NCBI GenBank assembly: GCA_046729255.1
Contig: JBKPGF010000020.1
Span: 1-23,820, forward strand
DNA from: PALSA-612 sp046729255
GTDB taxonomy: Bacteria > Actinomycetota > Thermoleophilia > Gaiellales > Gaiellaceae
Direction of reading: 5' to 3'
Length of the DNA stretch: 23,820 bases
Of the stretch, positions 1 through 7,340 are shown piece after piece. The notes beneath the pieces are model-generated. The model was not told the DNA's origin and made no database searches. It was given only the letters and a program-made list of their open reading frames with translations. The first letter of the stretch is position 1, and each line of letters begins with the position of its first letter. Position numbers and translations under genes: made by a program.

Positions 1-1391
1 AGCTGCAAGCCGGTGATGCCCGGCGCCGGCGGCGGCCCGAGCAATTGCCAGGCTGGAGACGGACGGGGGACGAAGTCGGCGTCGAGCAGGTCGACACGCA
101 CCTCGGCCGGGAACACCTCCATGAGCTTTCCGTACCGCTCCCCAGGCTGGGATGCAGCGGCCTCCAGGAGGCGCGCCGCGCGCACGGCGGTCGAACGGCG
201 CTCTCGACCCATCGAGCGCAGGGCGCGCGCCGCCGTCCCGACGCCTGGGACGTGCAGACGGCCCGCGAGCTCGTGCGCGACGTAGCGTTCGTAGCCGGCG
301 AACGACTCGTCTCCGCCGTCGCCGGTGAGCGCCACCGTGACGTGCCGCCGCGCCCCTTCGCACACGAGGTACAGCGGCAGCGCCGCGTCGTCTCCGAGCG
401 GCTCGTCGAATACCTCCGCGAGCCGCGGCAGCGTGCCGGCGACGTCTGCCTCGAGCACGATCTCCTCGTGCTCGGTCGCGTAGCGCTTCGCCACCGCGCG
501 CGCGTAGCGTCGCTCGTCGTAGCCCTCGTCGCCGAAGCCGACCGTGAACGTCCGGACGGGCTGCGCGGACGCCTGTGCCATGAGGGCGACGACGATGCTC
601 GAGTCGATGCCGCCCGAGAGCAGTGCGCCGAGCGGCACGTCCGAGATGAGACGCCGCCTGACGGCGGCCTCGACGCGCTCCCGGACGAGCGCGAGCCAGT
701 CGCCCTCGCTCTCGGGCCCCAGCTGCTCGAGTCGCGCATAGCGCTCGATACGAACATCGCCGTTCTCGGCTACGAGCACGTGTCCGGGCGGCAGCTTCTC
801 GACGCCCACCAGGCCGGTGCCGCCCGGGACGTACTGGAGCGCGAGAAACGCGTCGACGGCGTGCGGGTCGACCTCGCGCGACACGCCCGGCAGGCGCAGC
901 AATGCCTTCAGCTCGGAGGCGAACGCGAGTGCGCCGTCAGGCAGTCGCGTCCAGAGGAGCGGCTTCTTGCCGACGCGATCGCGTGCGAGAACGAGGCGCT
1001 CGCGGCCGCGGTCCCATAGAGCCACGGTGAACATCCCAGACAGGCGCTCGGCGAAGGCGGTGCCGTGCTCCTCGTACAGGTGGGGGATGACCGGCGTGTC
1101 GCCCGTGCCGCGGATCTCGTGCCCGCGTTTCCCGAGCTCGTCCCGCAGCTCGAGGAAGTTGTAGATCTCGCCGTTGAAGACGCAGACGACGTCGCCGGTC
1201 TCGTTCTCCACTGGCTGGCTGCCGGTGACGAGGTCGATGATCTGCAGGCGGCGGTTGCCGAGCACGCAGCGGCCGAAAGCGTCGACCGACCCCTCGTCCG
1301 GCCCGCGATGGAAGAGCGCGGCGTTCATCTCCGCGACGAGGGCCGTGTTCGGCTCGCCGGAGGGTGCTAGGAATCCGCAGATGCCGCACAC
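1..1391 (-). CDS. asnB: AsnB-type glutamine-dependent amidotransferase (asparagine synthetase family), C-terminus cut by window edge
   Basis: The family hydrolyses glutamine in an N-terminal Ntn domain and passes ammonia to an ATP-dependent synthetase domain; classic members make asparagine. Only 463 codons lie in the window, of about 600-640 usual for the family, and the frame stays open to base 3. The GTG at 1391 is fixed as the start because Cys2 (MCGICGF) must become the N-terminal nucleophile. Also visible are HRGPDE, GNRRLQIIDL, FNGEIYN and the ATP pyrophosphatase loop SGGIDSS at residues 259-265. The start overlaps head to head by 11 bases with the divergent deacetylase-like gene. No Shine-Dalgarno sequence is near; a TACCTT box sits 9 bases upstream. 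In a glycan locus the real acceptor may be a sugar carboxylate (uronic acid amidation) rather than aspartate; that is inference. Family call is secure, substrate is not. Confidence 0.93.
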   Translation of the reverse strand, partial: MCGICGFLAPSGEPNTALVAEMNAALFHRGPDEGSVDAFGRCVLGNRRLQIIDLVTGSQPVENETGDVVCVFNGEIYNFLELRDELGKRGHEIRGTGDTPVIPHLYEEHGTAFAERLSGMFTVALWDRGRERLVLARDRVGKKPLLWTRLPDGALAFASELKALLRLPGVSREVDPHAVDAFLALQYVPGGTGLVGVEKLPPGHVLVAENGDVRIERYARLEQLGPESEGDWLALVRERVEAAVRRRLISDVPLGALLSGGIDSSIVVALMAQASAQPVRTFTVGFGDEGYDERRYARAVAKRYATEHEEIVLEADVAGTLPRLAEVFDEPLGDDAALPLYLVCEGARRHVTVALTGDGGDESFAGYERYVAHELAGRLHVPGVGTAARALRSMGRERRSTAVRAARLLEAAASQPGERYGKLMEVFPAEVRVDLLDADFVPRPSPAWQLLGPPPAPGITGLQ

Positions 1392-2121
1392 GGATGAAAA
1401 AAGGTACGCGGTCGTCTCCTGTCACGTCGAACGACCCCTCGATGAGAGGTGCTGGCAGCTCTTCTCGTCGCTGCAGGCTCGCCGTCCGGGGGGATTCGCG
1501 ATCGCCGCCCTGCTGCGACCCCCGGACGAGGACGCCGGCGAGGACCCCGAGCTATGGCTCGAGCGCGCGCGGGAAGCCGCCGAGCAGGGCCCGTTCGGCC
1601 ATCACACCCACTTCGTGGGACCGGCGCATGCGCGGCCTCCGGCCGGCGGAGCCGAGCACGCCGAGCTGGTCCGCCGCGAGGCGCGGTGGCTGCGCGAGCG
1701 CGGGCTCGAGCCCCGGCTGTTCTGCGGCGGCGGCTGGTACATCGACGGCCAGGTGGCCCACGTGCTGGCGGAGCTCGGGTATGCCGATTGCACGGGGACG
1801 GCCTTCGTGCCGGCCTACCTCGCCGAAGGCGATCCGCGGCTCTCAGGAGATCGGCCCGCCTGGCTCACGCTCCCCGCAGGAGGTCGTCTACTCGAGCTCC
1901 CGTCGACGCACTCGCTCGGGATGGCGACGCGAGCGTCGCTCGCCTCACTCCCCGAGTACCTCCACGTGTACTTCCACGACACCGATCTCCTGTCCGCAAA
2001 GCGCCGTGCGGCACTGCGGATCGCGCTCACAGCGCTGTCGCGGCGCTGCGAGGTCACTGACCTCGAACGGCTCAGACAAGCCGCAAACGGCCTCCCCCAG
2101 CGGCCCTTCGCCCTACACTGA
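1381..2121 (+). CDS. NodB-fold polysaccharide deacetylase-like protein (divergent)
   Basis: Product of 246 residues, probably cytoplasmic (no signal peptide). It resembles the NodB-homology/CE4 deacetylase fold in diverged form, perhaps the WbmS-like branch. An N-terminal strand reads YAVVSCHVERPLDE. A His-rich segment GHHTHF followed by GPAH sits where the metal-binding His motif is expected (about residues 75-85). GGGWYIDG and a late YLHVYFHDTDLL follow, the latter resembling the C-terminal Leu-x-His motif. The canonical first motif (TFDDG) is not recognisable, so catalysis is uncertain. ATG 1381 is chosen because AGGA at 1369-1372 lies 8 bases upstream. This start overlaps the divergent AsnB-like start. 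The stop is 6 bases before the next gene. Likely role is modification of the glycan or of its first sugar; the function is inferred from weak motifs and context. Confidence 0.6.
   Translation: MPHTDEKRYAVVSCHVERPLDERCWQLFSSLQARRPGGFAIAALLRPPDEDAGEDPELWLERAREAAEQGPFGHHTHFVGPAHARPPAGGAEHAELVRREARWLRERGLEPRLFCGGGWYIDGQVAHVLAELGYADCTGTAFVPAYLAEGDPRLSGDRPAWLTLPAGGRLLELPSTHSLGMATRASLASLPEYLHVYFHDTDLLSAKRRAALRIALTALSRRCEVTDLERLRQAANGLPQRPFALH
1401..1430 (-). promoter_or_regulatory. Candidate promoter of the AsnB-like gene
   Basis: Read on the minus strand, 1430-1425 is TCGACG (4 of 6 to TTGACA), followed by an 18-base spacer and TACCTT at 1406-1401. The GTG start is 9 bases further, so transcription would begin at or 2-3 bases before it. 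The element lies inside the first codons of the divergent gene. Confidence 0.4.
2114..2119 (+). promoter_or_regulatory. Candidate -10 box before the sugar-1-phosphate transferase
   Basis: TACACT ends 8 bases before the GTG start at 2128 and overlaps the last codons of the previous gene. There is no purine-rich Shine-Dalgarno sequence between it and the start, which suggests a leaderless internal transcript. No convincing -35 was seen. Confidence 0.35.
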
Positions 2122-2127
2122 CTTTCC

Positions 2128-3642
2128 GTGGCAAGCGAGCCTGCGCCCTCGGAGCAGCCCGCCGGCGCGCCGGACGAGCGGCGCGACGTCGGAGACATCC
2201 GGCGCGCGAAGCCGTACGCGTTCGCGCGCGCGCAGCTGCGGCCGGCGGTGTTCCGCGTTCTCGGCGTCGCGATTCTCATCGCGCTCGACATCTGCGGGCT
2301 CGCGCTCGCCCTCTACCTCGCGCTCGCGCTGCGGGAGGTCTACTACGGCCACACGCCGATCCTCTGGGGCGTCCTCTGGGATGCGGAGACCGAGTGGCTG
2401 CCGTTCGTCGCGCTCGTGACCGTGCTCGTGTTCTCACAGGGTCGGCTGTATGCGAGCCGTGAGCGCCGACCCGGCTTCGGTCGCGTCGTGGGGTCGCTCT
2501 TTCTCGTCGCGCTGCTGACGTTCGCTTTCGGGATCGGCATCGGCCACGAGTTCTCGACGTTCGGCCTCATCCCGACGACGCTCGTGATCGCCGCCGTGCT
2601 CATCGGCCTGTTCCGTGCGAGCTACGACGTCGTCACGCGGGAGATCTTCCACATGCTCGGCATCCGGCGTCGGGCCGTGCTCGTCGGTGAGGGCGAGCAT
2701 CTCGTGCACCTGTACAGGACCCTCGGTGCAGGTCGCAGCGGCATCGACTACGAGCTGCTCGGCGTCGTCTCCGGGCAGGAGGGGACAGACGTGCCATTAC
2801 AACGGCTGGGGAGCACCGATACGCTCCGGTCCGTCCTCGCGGCGCAAAGCGTGGACGAGGTGATCGTCACCGACTCCGATTTCGGCGAGCGCGAACTGCT
2901 CGAGCTCGTCGACCAGGCGCACCGGGCGGGCGTTCGCGTCCGGATCGCGCCGCGCACGACCGAGCTGCTGACGGAGCACGCCGACTACGTCCCCGGCCAG
3001 GGCATCCCGCTGTTCGAGGTTAGGCCGCCGGTGCTCGTCGGCGTCGACTGGGCGATCAAGCGGGCGTTCGACGTCATCGTGTCGCTCCTCGTGCTGGTGG
3101 TCGGTTTGCCGTTGTGGCTGGCGATCGCGGCCGCCGTGAAGATGACGTCGCGGGGGCCGGTGCTCTACCGCGACCGTCGCGTGGGCCTCGGCGAGCACGA
3201 GTTCGGGATGCTGAAGTTCCGAACGATGTACGCCGACGCGGCCGAGCAGCAGGCCGAGCTCGAGGACGTCAACGAGGCGGCGGGCGCGCTGTTCAAGATC
3301 CGTGACGACCCGCGCGTCACGCGTGTCGGCCGGTTCCTGCGCCGCTTTTCGCTCGACGAGATTCCGAACGTCGTCAACGTGCTGCGGGGAGAGATGAGCC
3401 TCGTCGGGCCGCGCCCGCTGCCGACGCGGGACTACCGGCTGCTCGACGAGTGGCACCTGAAGCGGTATCTCGTGCTGCCGGGAATGACCGGTCTCTGGCA
3501 GATCTCGGGCCGCTCGAACCTCTCCTTCGACGACCTCGTGCGGCTCGACTTCTACTACCTCGACAACTGGTCGATTTGGCTCGACATCACGATCCTCGCG
3601 CGCACGATCCCGGCGGTCGTCTCACAGCGCGGCGCGTATTGA
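2128..3642 (+). CDS. Polyprenyl-phosphate sugar-1-phosphate transferase (initiating glycosyltransferase, WcaJ/RfbP type)
   Basis: This enzyme starts glycan assembly by moving a sugar-1-phosphate from a nucleotide sugar to undecaprenyl phosphate at the inner membrane face. Its 504 residues show the usual three-part plan. First come about four hydrophobic segments (residues 45-165). Next is a Rossmann-like CoA_binding_3 domain, about 180-290, beginning RRAVLVGEGE. Last is the Bac_transf catalytic domain, about 308-504. Signature parts are IKRAFDVIVS (310-319), KFRTMYADA (363-371), the conserved Asp410-Glu411 pair in SLDEIPN, VGPRP (426-430) and PGMTGLWQISGR (451-462). Start is GTG, 6 bases after the deacetylase stop. 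The enzyme probably begins the repeat unit built by the other glycosyltransferases here. Which sugar it loads (glucose, galactose or other) cannot be told from the sequence. Confidence 0.95.
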   Translation: MASEPAPSEQPAGAPDERRDVGDIRRAKPYAFARAQLRPAVFRVLGVAILIALDICGLALALYLALALREVYYGHTPILWGVLWDAETEWLPFVALVTVLVFSQGRLYASRERRPGFGRVVGSLFLVALLTFAFGIGIGHEFSTFGLIPTTLVIAAVLIGLFRASYDVVTREIFHMLGIRRRAVLVGEGEHLVHLYRTLGAGRSGIDYELLGVVSGQEGTDVPLQRLGSTDTLRSVLAAQSVDEVIVTDSDFGERELLELVDQAHRAGVRVRIAPRTTELLTEHADYVPGQGIPLFEVRPPVLVGVDWAIKRAFDVIVSLLVLVVGLPLWLAIAAAVKMTSRGPVLYRDRRVGLGEHEFGMLKFRTMYADAAEQQAELEDVNEAAGALFKIRDDPRVTRVGRFLRRFSLDEIPNVVNVLRGEMSLVGPRPLPTRDYRLLDEWHLKRYLVLPGMTGLWQISGRSNLSFDDLVRLDFYYLDNWSIWLDITILARTIPAVVSQRGAY

Positions 3643-3646
3643 CCGC

Positions 3647-3652
3647 CATACT
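3647..3652 (+). promoter_or_regulatory. Candidate -10 box before the CgeB-like gene
   Basis: CATACT ends 6 bases before the GTG start at 3659, in the 16-base gap between the genes. The gap has no Shine-Dalgarno-like purine run. The spacing matches the other leaderless-type starts in the window, but the -35 is unclear. Confidence 0.28.
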
Positions 3653-3658
3653 GCCGCC

Positions 3659-4882
3659 GTGAAGGCGCCGAAGATCATGGCGGTTGCGTCCGCCATAGAC
3701 CTCGATTTCAAGTACGGATGCACACCCGCGTGGTGGCAGCTCTGGAAGGGGCTCCACGAGGCAGGCGTCGACCTCATCGTCACGCCGTATCGCGGCCGCC
3801 CCGTCCAGGCACCCTGGTGGCGAACCGAGCCGAACCCGTGCTACCGCGAGGGCGAGCTGTTCGCAGGCGGGCGCGACCTCGTAGCGCGGATCAAGGGCGA
3901 CACGCACATCCGCCGCGCGGAGGAAAGCCCGCCCGACACGGCGACCGACCGCTTCGTCCGCGAGGTGATCTGGCGCTGGGTCACGCCGCGCTGGCAACGC
4001 CACCTCGAGCGGGTCCTCGAGCGTGAAGGCGACGTCGACGCCGTCGTCGTCTTCACCGTGCCGATGAGCCATCTGCGGGGAGTGGCGACGAAGCTTCGCG
4101 AGCGGTTCTCCGTGCCGGTCGTCTTCTACGACGGCGACGTCCCGATGAGCCTGCCGGAGTTCGGCGGCATGGACACCGGCTTCAACTACTACCACGGCGC
4201 CGACCCTTCCGAGTACGACCTCGTGGTGTCCAATTCCGAGGGCGGTCTGGAGCGGCTGCGCGAGCTCGGCGCCCGCCGCGCCGAAGCCGTCTTCTGGGGC
4301 GCGGACCCCGAGCTGTTCAGCCCGCTGTCCGTGGAGAAGACGACCGATGTCTTCTTCTACGGCTACGGCGAGAAGTTCCGGGCGGAGTGGATCGACGCGC
4401 TCGTGATGGAGCCCAGCAAGCGGCTGCCCGAGGTCGACTTCACCCTCGGCGGCAACGACTTCCGCGCGGACACCGGCGCCGCCCGGTACGTCGGCGACGT
4501 GCCCTTCAACGTCTTCTCGAGCGCGATCTCGGCCGCGCGCATCAACCTCAACATCACCCGTCGGCCGCACGCGATCGTGCCCGCATCCTCGACGTCACGC
4601 CCGTTCGAGCTGGCCATGTCTGGCGCGGCCATCGTCTCCAACCCGCACGAGGGCATCGAGCGCTGGTTCGAACCGGGCCGCGAGCTCGTCGTCGTCTCGG
4701 GCGGCGCAGACGAGGCTGCGGCGGCCTACGAGGAGCTGCTCGGCGACCACGGCCGCCTCGAGGAGCTCGGCCGCGCCGTGCGCGAGCGCGCCCTCGACGA
4801 GCACACGTATCTCCACCGGGCGCGGCAGCTGCTCGCGCTGCTCGGGATCACGTCGCAGGCGCCTGCCGGGTCCCGTGCCTGA
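3659..4882 (+). CDS. CgeB-like glycosyltransferase (GT-B fold)
   Basis: Product of 407 residues, soluble. It resembles the CgeB/DUF3880 plus Glyco_trans_1_2 group of GT-B enzymes, which move sugars from nucleotide donors to glycan acceptors. The N-terminal half (residues 1-210) contains WWQLWKGLHEAG and VVFYDGDVP; the C-terminal half (about 228-400) contains VFFYGYGEKFRAEW, LNITRRPHA, RPFELAMSGAAIVSNP (314-329) and GIERWFEPG. The RPFELAMSGA segment is the usual nucleotide-sugar-binding region of this group. Start is GTG, 16 bases after the sugar-1-phosphate transferase, without a Shine-Dalgarno sequence. The 3' end overlaps the next gene by 8 bases (GTGCCTGA). It probably adds an early sugar to the lipid-linked intermediate. 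Donor and linkage are unknown. Confidence 0.85.
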   Translation: MKAPKIMAVASAIDLDFKYGCTPAWWQLWKGLHEAGVDLIVTPYRGRPVQAPWWRTEPNPCYREGELFAGGRDLVARIKGDTHIRRAEESPPDTATDRFVREVIWRWVTPRWQRHLERVLEREGDVDAVVVFTVPMSHLRGVATKLRERFSVPVVFYDGDVPMSLPEFGGMDTGFNYYHGADPSEYDLVVSNSEGGLERLRELGARRAEAVFWGADPELFSPLSVEKTTDVFFYGYGEKFRAEWIDALVMEPSKRLPEVDFTLGGNDFRADTGAARYVGDVPFNVFSSAISAARINLNITRRPHAIVPASSTSRPFELAMSGAAIVSNPHEGIERWFEPGRELVVVSGGADEAAAAYEELLGDHGRLEELGRAVRERALDEHTYLHRARQLLALLGITSQAPAGSRA

Positions 4883-5627
4883 CCCAGACCCACGGCTTGC
4901 CGGCATGCGACGGCTGGCGATCGTGCCTGCCTACAACGAGGAGGGCAGCGTGGCGAGCGTGATCGACGAGATCCGCGCCTTCGATCCCGGCTTCGACGTC
5001 GTCGTCGTGGACGATGGCTCCGGCGATCGCACCTCGGACGTCGCCGAAGAAAAAGGCGCGCGCGTGCTGACGCTCCCCTATAACCTCGGCATCGGCGGGT
5101 CGGTGCAGACAGCCTTCCGCTACGCGGTCGAGAACGACTTCGATCTCGTCGTGCGACTCGACGGCGACGGCCAGCACGACGCGGCCAATCTCCCCGCGCT
5201 GATCGCTCCCGTGCTCGACGGTGACGCCGACGTCGCCGTCGGCTCGCGCTACCTCGGCGATGGCGGCTACAAGCAGTCCGCCCACCGAAACCTCGGCAAC
5301 CGCATCCTCGCCGGCGCCGCTTCGCTCGTCGCAAGGCAGCACGTCACCGATCCGTCCTCCGGCTTTCAGGCGCTCAACCGGGACGCGATCGAGCTCTTCG
5401 CGAAGGACTACCCTCACGAGTTCCCGGAGGTCGAGGCGACCGTGATGGTCGCCAAGCACCGGCTGCGCCGCGTCGAGGTGTCTGCGCCGATGCGCGAGCG
5501 GCTTGCCGGCACGTCGTCCCACGGCGTCCTCAAGTCCACGTACTTTCTGCTCAAGGTGCTGCTCGCGCTCTTCGTCGCGATCTTCCGCCGACATGCCGTG
5601 CCCAACGAGCCGAGGAAGGCGGAGTGA
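4875..5627 (+). CDS. GT2 glycosyltransferase, DPM1/polyprenyl-phosphate glycosyltransferase type
   Basis: Members of this GT-A group usually transfer glucose or mannose from a nucleotide sugar to polyprenyl phosphate, making a lipid donor for membrane glycosyltransferases. The 250 residues show IVPAYNEEGS (16-25), VDDGSGD (45-51), NLGIGGSVQTA (70-80), the metal-binding RLDGDGQHD (94-102), SSGFQALNR and a late hydrophobic stretch FLLKVLLALFVAIF. GTG 4875 overlaps the previous stop by 8 bases and is used here. ATG 4905 is an alternative that would drop 10 residues and start exactly at the conserved domain. The next gene, DUF2304, overlaps by 4 bases, and this pair is a common arrangement. It may feed the GT-C proteins encoded in the minus-strand operon downstream and in the rightmost plus-strand operon. 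Confidence 0.92.
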   Translation: MPDPDPRLAGMRRLAIVPAYNEEGSVASVIDEIRAFDPGFDVVVVDDGSGDRTSDVAEEKGARVLTLPYNLGIGGSVQTAFRYAVENDFDLVVRLDGDGQHDAANLPALIAPVLDGDADVAVGSRYLGDGGYKQSAHRNLGNRILAGAASLVARQHVTDPSSGFQALNRDAIELFAKDYPHEFPEVEATVMVAKHRLRRVEVSAPMRERLAGTSSHGVLKSTYFLLKVLLALFVAIFRRHAVPNEPRKAE

Positions 5628-5980
5628 CCCCGCTTACCTTCTCGGTCGCGGGCGCCATCGCCTCCGTACTGCTCGTGCTCGTCGTGCTCGAGCTGATCCG
5701 CAAGCGTCGCCTGAAGGAGCGCTACGCGTTGCTCTGGCTCGCGACGGGCATCGTGCTGCTCGTGCTGTCGCTCTGGCGATCGGCGACAGCGACCATCGCG
5801 GACTGGTTTGGCGTGGAGACGTATCCGCCCGCGGTGCTGTTCGCCGTGGCGACGTTCTTCATCCTCCTCGTGCTGCTCGACTACTCGACGGCGATCTCGA
5901 AGCTCGTCGACCAGAACGTCACGCTTGCTCAGCGGCTCGCGATCCTCGAGGAGAAGCTCAAGGCAAGAGAAAGAGAGTGA
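5624..5980 (+). CDS. DUF2304 family membrane protein
   Basis: Small protein of 118 residues with three hydrophobic helices (about residues 5-25, 37-55 and 66-85), a basic loop RKRRLKERYALLW after the first, and a C-terminal heptad-like helix ending in EEKLKARERE. DUF2304 proteins commonly sit directly after DPM1-like GT2 genes and probably anchor or assist them; the exact function is not established. Start is GTG in a GTGA overlap with the GT2 stop, so translation is likely coupled. The last 23 bases overlap the 3' end of the convergent GT39-like gene. Confidence 0.85.
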   Translation: MTPLTFSVAGAIASVLLVLVVLELIRKRRLKERYALLWLATGIVLLVLSLWRSATATIADWFGVETYPPAVLFAVATFFILLVLLDYSTAISKLVDQNVTLAQRLAILEEKLKARERE

Positions 5981-7340
5981 TTCCGCCTACCTCGACGTAA
6001 GCGCGATAGCGAGCGCGGATCTCGGCGAGTAGATCAAACCGTTCTGCGAAGAGGCGCCCGACAGCGACGCCGTGCACTTGCGTGCGGTCGATCGCGGCGA
6101 GGATCTCGGCCTGCGTGAGCGAGCCGTTGGCGAGCCGAACGAACGACGTATCGACTAGCTGCCCCGGGATGCGGCGATCGGCTAGATACGCGACGATCGG
6201 TAAGTCCGTCGCGACCAAGTCTCCCGGTCGCGTTGCCGCTTCGAGCGCGGCGGCCGCGCGCCTTACTGCAGGCGGATCGCCTGGCTGGTCGGCGAGTCGG
6301 TCCTGTTCCTGAAGACCGCCCGCGGCGAGGGCGAGACCGGCGAGGCCGGCAACCGCGTAGCGCGCAGGCTCCGGAACGCGCAAGACTCCAGCGCCGAGGC
6401 CCGCCCCGGCGGGGACCGCCAAGGTGGCTGCGAGCAGCACGAAGTGGTGGTCGAGGAGCGGCTCCTGCGCGATAAGGAAAAGCGCCGACACAGCGATCCA
6501 GACGCCCAGCGCAAGCAGCTCCACGCGCTGAAGCAGCCAGACGGCGCACGCGAGCCCGGCGGGGACGAGCACGGCCGCCGGCGTTCGCCAGTCGAGCGGG
6601 TGAAGCAGAACGCGGTCGACGTTGTCTGCGATCGAGGGGCCGAGTCCGCGCGCATCACGGTGGTCCTGGACGACCGACTGCCAGAGCTCACCGAGCGCAC
6701 CGGCGTAGACGATGAGCAGTGCAGCCCACACCACGGCCGCGCCTGCGACTGCAGCGGCCGCGGCTCGCCACGAACGCTTGGCGATCAGCAGTACCGCGAG
6801 CGGGGCAAGCACCGAAAGGGCGAGCAGCTTCACCGAGATCGCGGCCCCGGCTAGTGCCCCGACAGCCGCCCAGCGCCATGGCCGCCGCTTGGCGTAGAAC
6901 GCGACGGCCACAGCAGCGAGCGCGATCGCGACCGAGGCGGTGTCGGCCTGGACGCGGGGGGCTTGCACCGGCCACGGCGCGGTGACGGCAAGCAACCCGG
7001 CAGCACCGAGGCTCCCCCACACACCGGCCAGGCGCCGCCCGATCGCGTAGGCCGCCAGGAGCCCGACGAGGGCCACGAGCACGAACGCGACCCGGAGGCC
7101 CTCGACGCCGTCTCCCGGCAGCAGCGACAACGCTTGCAGCAGCACGTAGAACCCGGGCGGCTGCGACGCGTAGACACCCGTCCCCAGCTCCTGCCCGTGG
7201 CGGAGCGCGTCGAGCGAAGCGAGGTAGACGCCTTCGTCATAGTTGGCGGCCGCCTCCACACCACGGACGTACACGAAGGCGGCGAGCGCGAGCAGTCCCG
7301 CCAGCGCGAGCGCCTCGGGAAGCCACCGCCGTGAGGTCAA
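5958..7340 (-). CDS. GT39/ArnT-like membrane glycosyltransferase (GT-C fold)
   Basis: Product of 460 residues with about 9-11 hydrophobic segments. The first extracytoplasmic loop carries the Asp-Glu pair typical of GT39/PMT_2 enzymes (NYDEGVYLASLDALRHG), followed by QPPGFYVLLQ. Further in are SVKLLALSVLAPLAVLLIAK and LLDHHFVLLAATLAVPAG. The last 110 residues form a soluble, probably extracytoplasmic tail. GT-C enzymes use polyprenyl-phosphate sugars and act outside the membrane, so the DPM1-like GT2 may supply its donor (inference). Start is TTG at 7340 in a TTGA overlap with the upstream stop; a longer same-frame reading upstream is a shadow of the upstream gene. It is last in its operon and overlaps the convergent DUF2304 gene by 23 bases. 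Confidence 0.85.
   Translation of the reverse strand: MTSRRWLPEALALAGLLALAAFVYVRGVEAAANYDEGVYLASLDALRHGQELGTGVYASQPPGFYVLLQALSLLPGDGVEGLRVAFVLVALVGLLAAYAIGRRLAGVWGSLGAAGLLAVTAPWPVQAPRVQADTASVAIALAAVAVAFYAKRRPWRWAAVGALAGAAISVKLLALSVLAPLAVLLIAKRSWRAAAAAVAGAAVVWAALLIVYAGALGELWQSVVQDHRDARGLGPSIADNVDRVLLHPLDWRTPAAVLVPAGLACAVWLLQRVELLALGVWIAVSALFLIAQEPLLDHHFVLLAATLAVPAGAGLGAGVLRVPEPARYAVAGLAGLALAAGGLQEQDRLADQPGDPPAVRRAAAALEAATRPGDLVATDLPIVAYLADRRIPGQLVDTSFVRLANGSLTQAEILAAIDRTQVHGVAVGRLFAERFDLLAEIRARYRAYVEVGGITLFLLP

Noticed and set aside
1397..1402. Run of six A as a programmed frameshift site
   Set aside because: The reading phase is GAA AAA AGG, not the A AAA AAG phase needed for -1 slippage, and the shifted frames lead to no recognisable protein. 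On the other strand it lies before the AsnB-like start.
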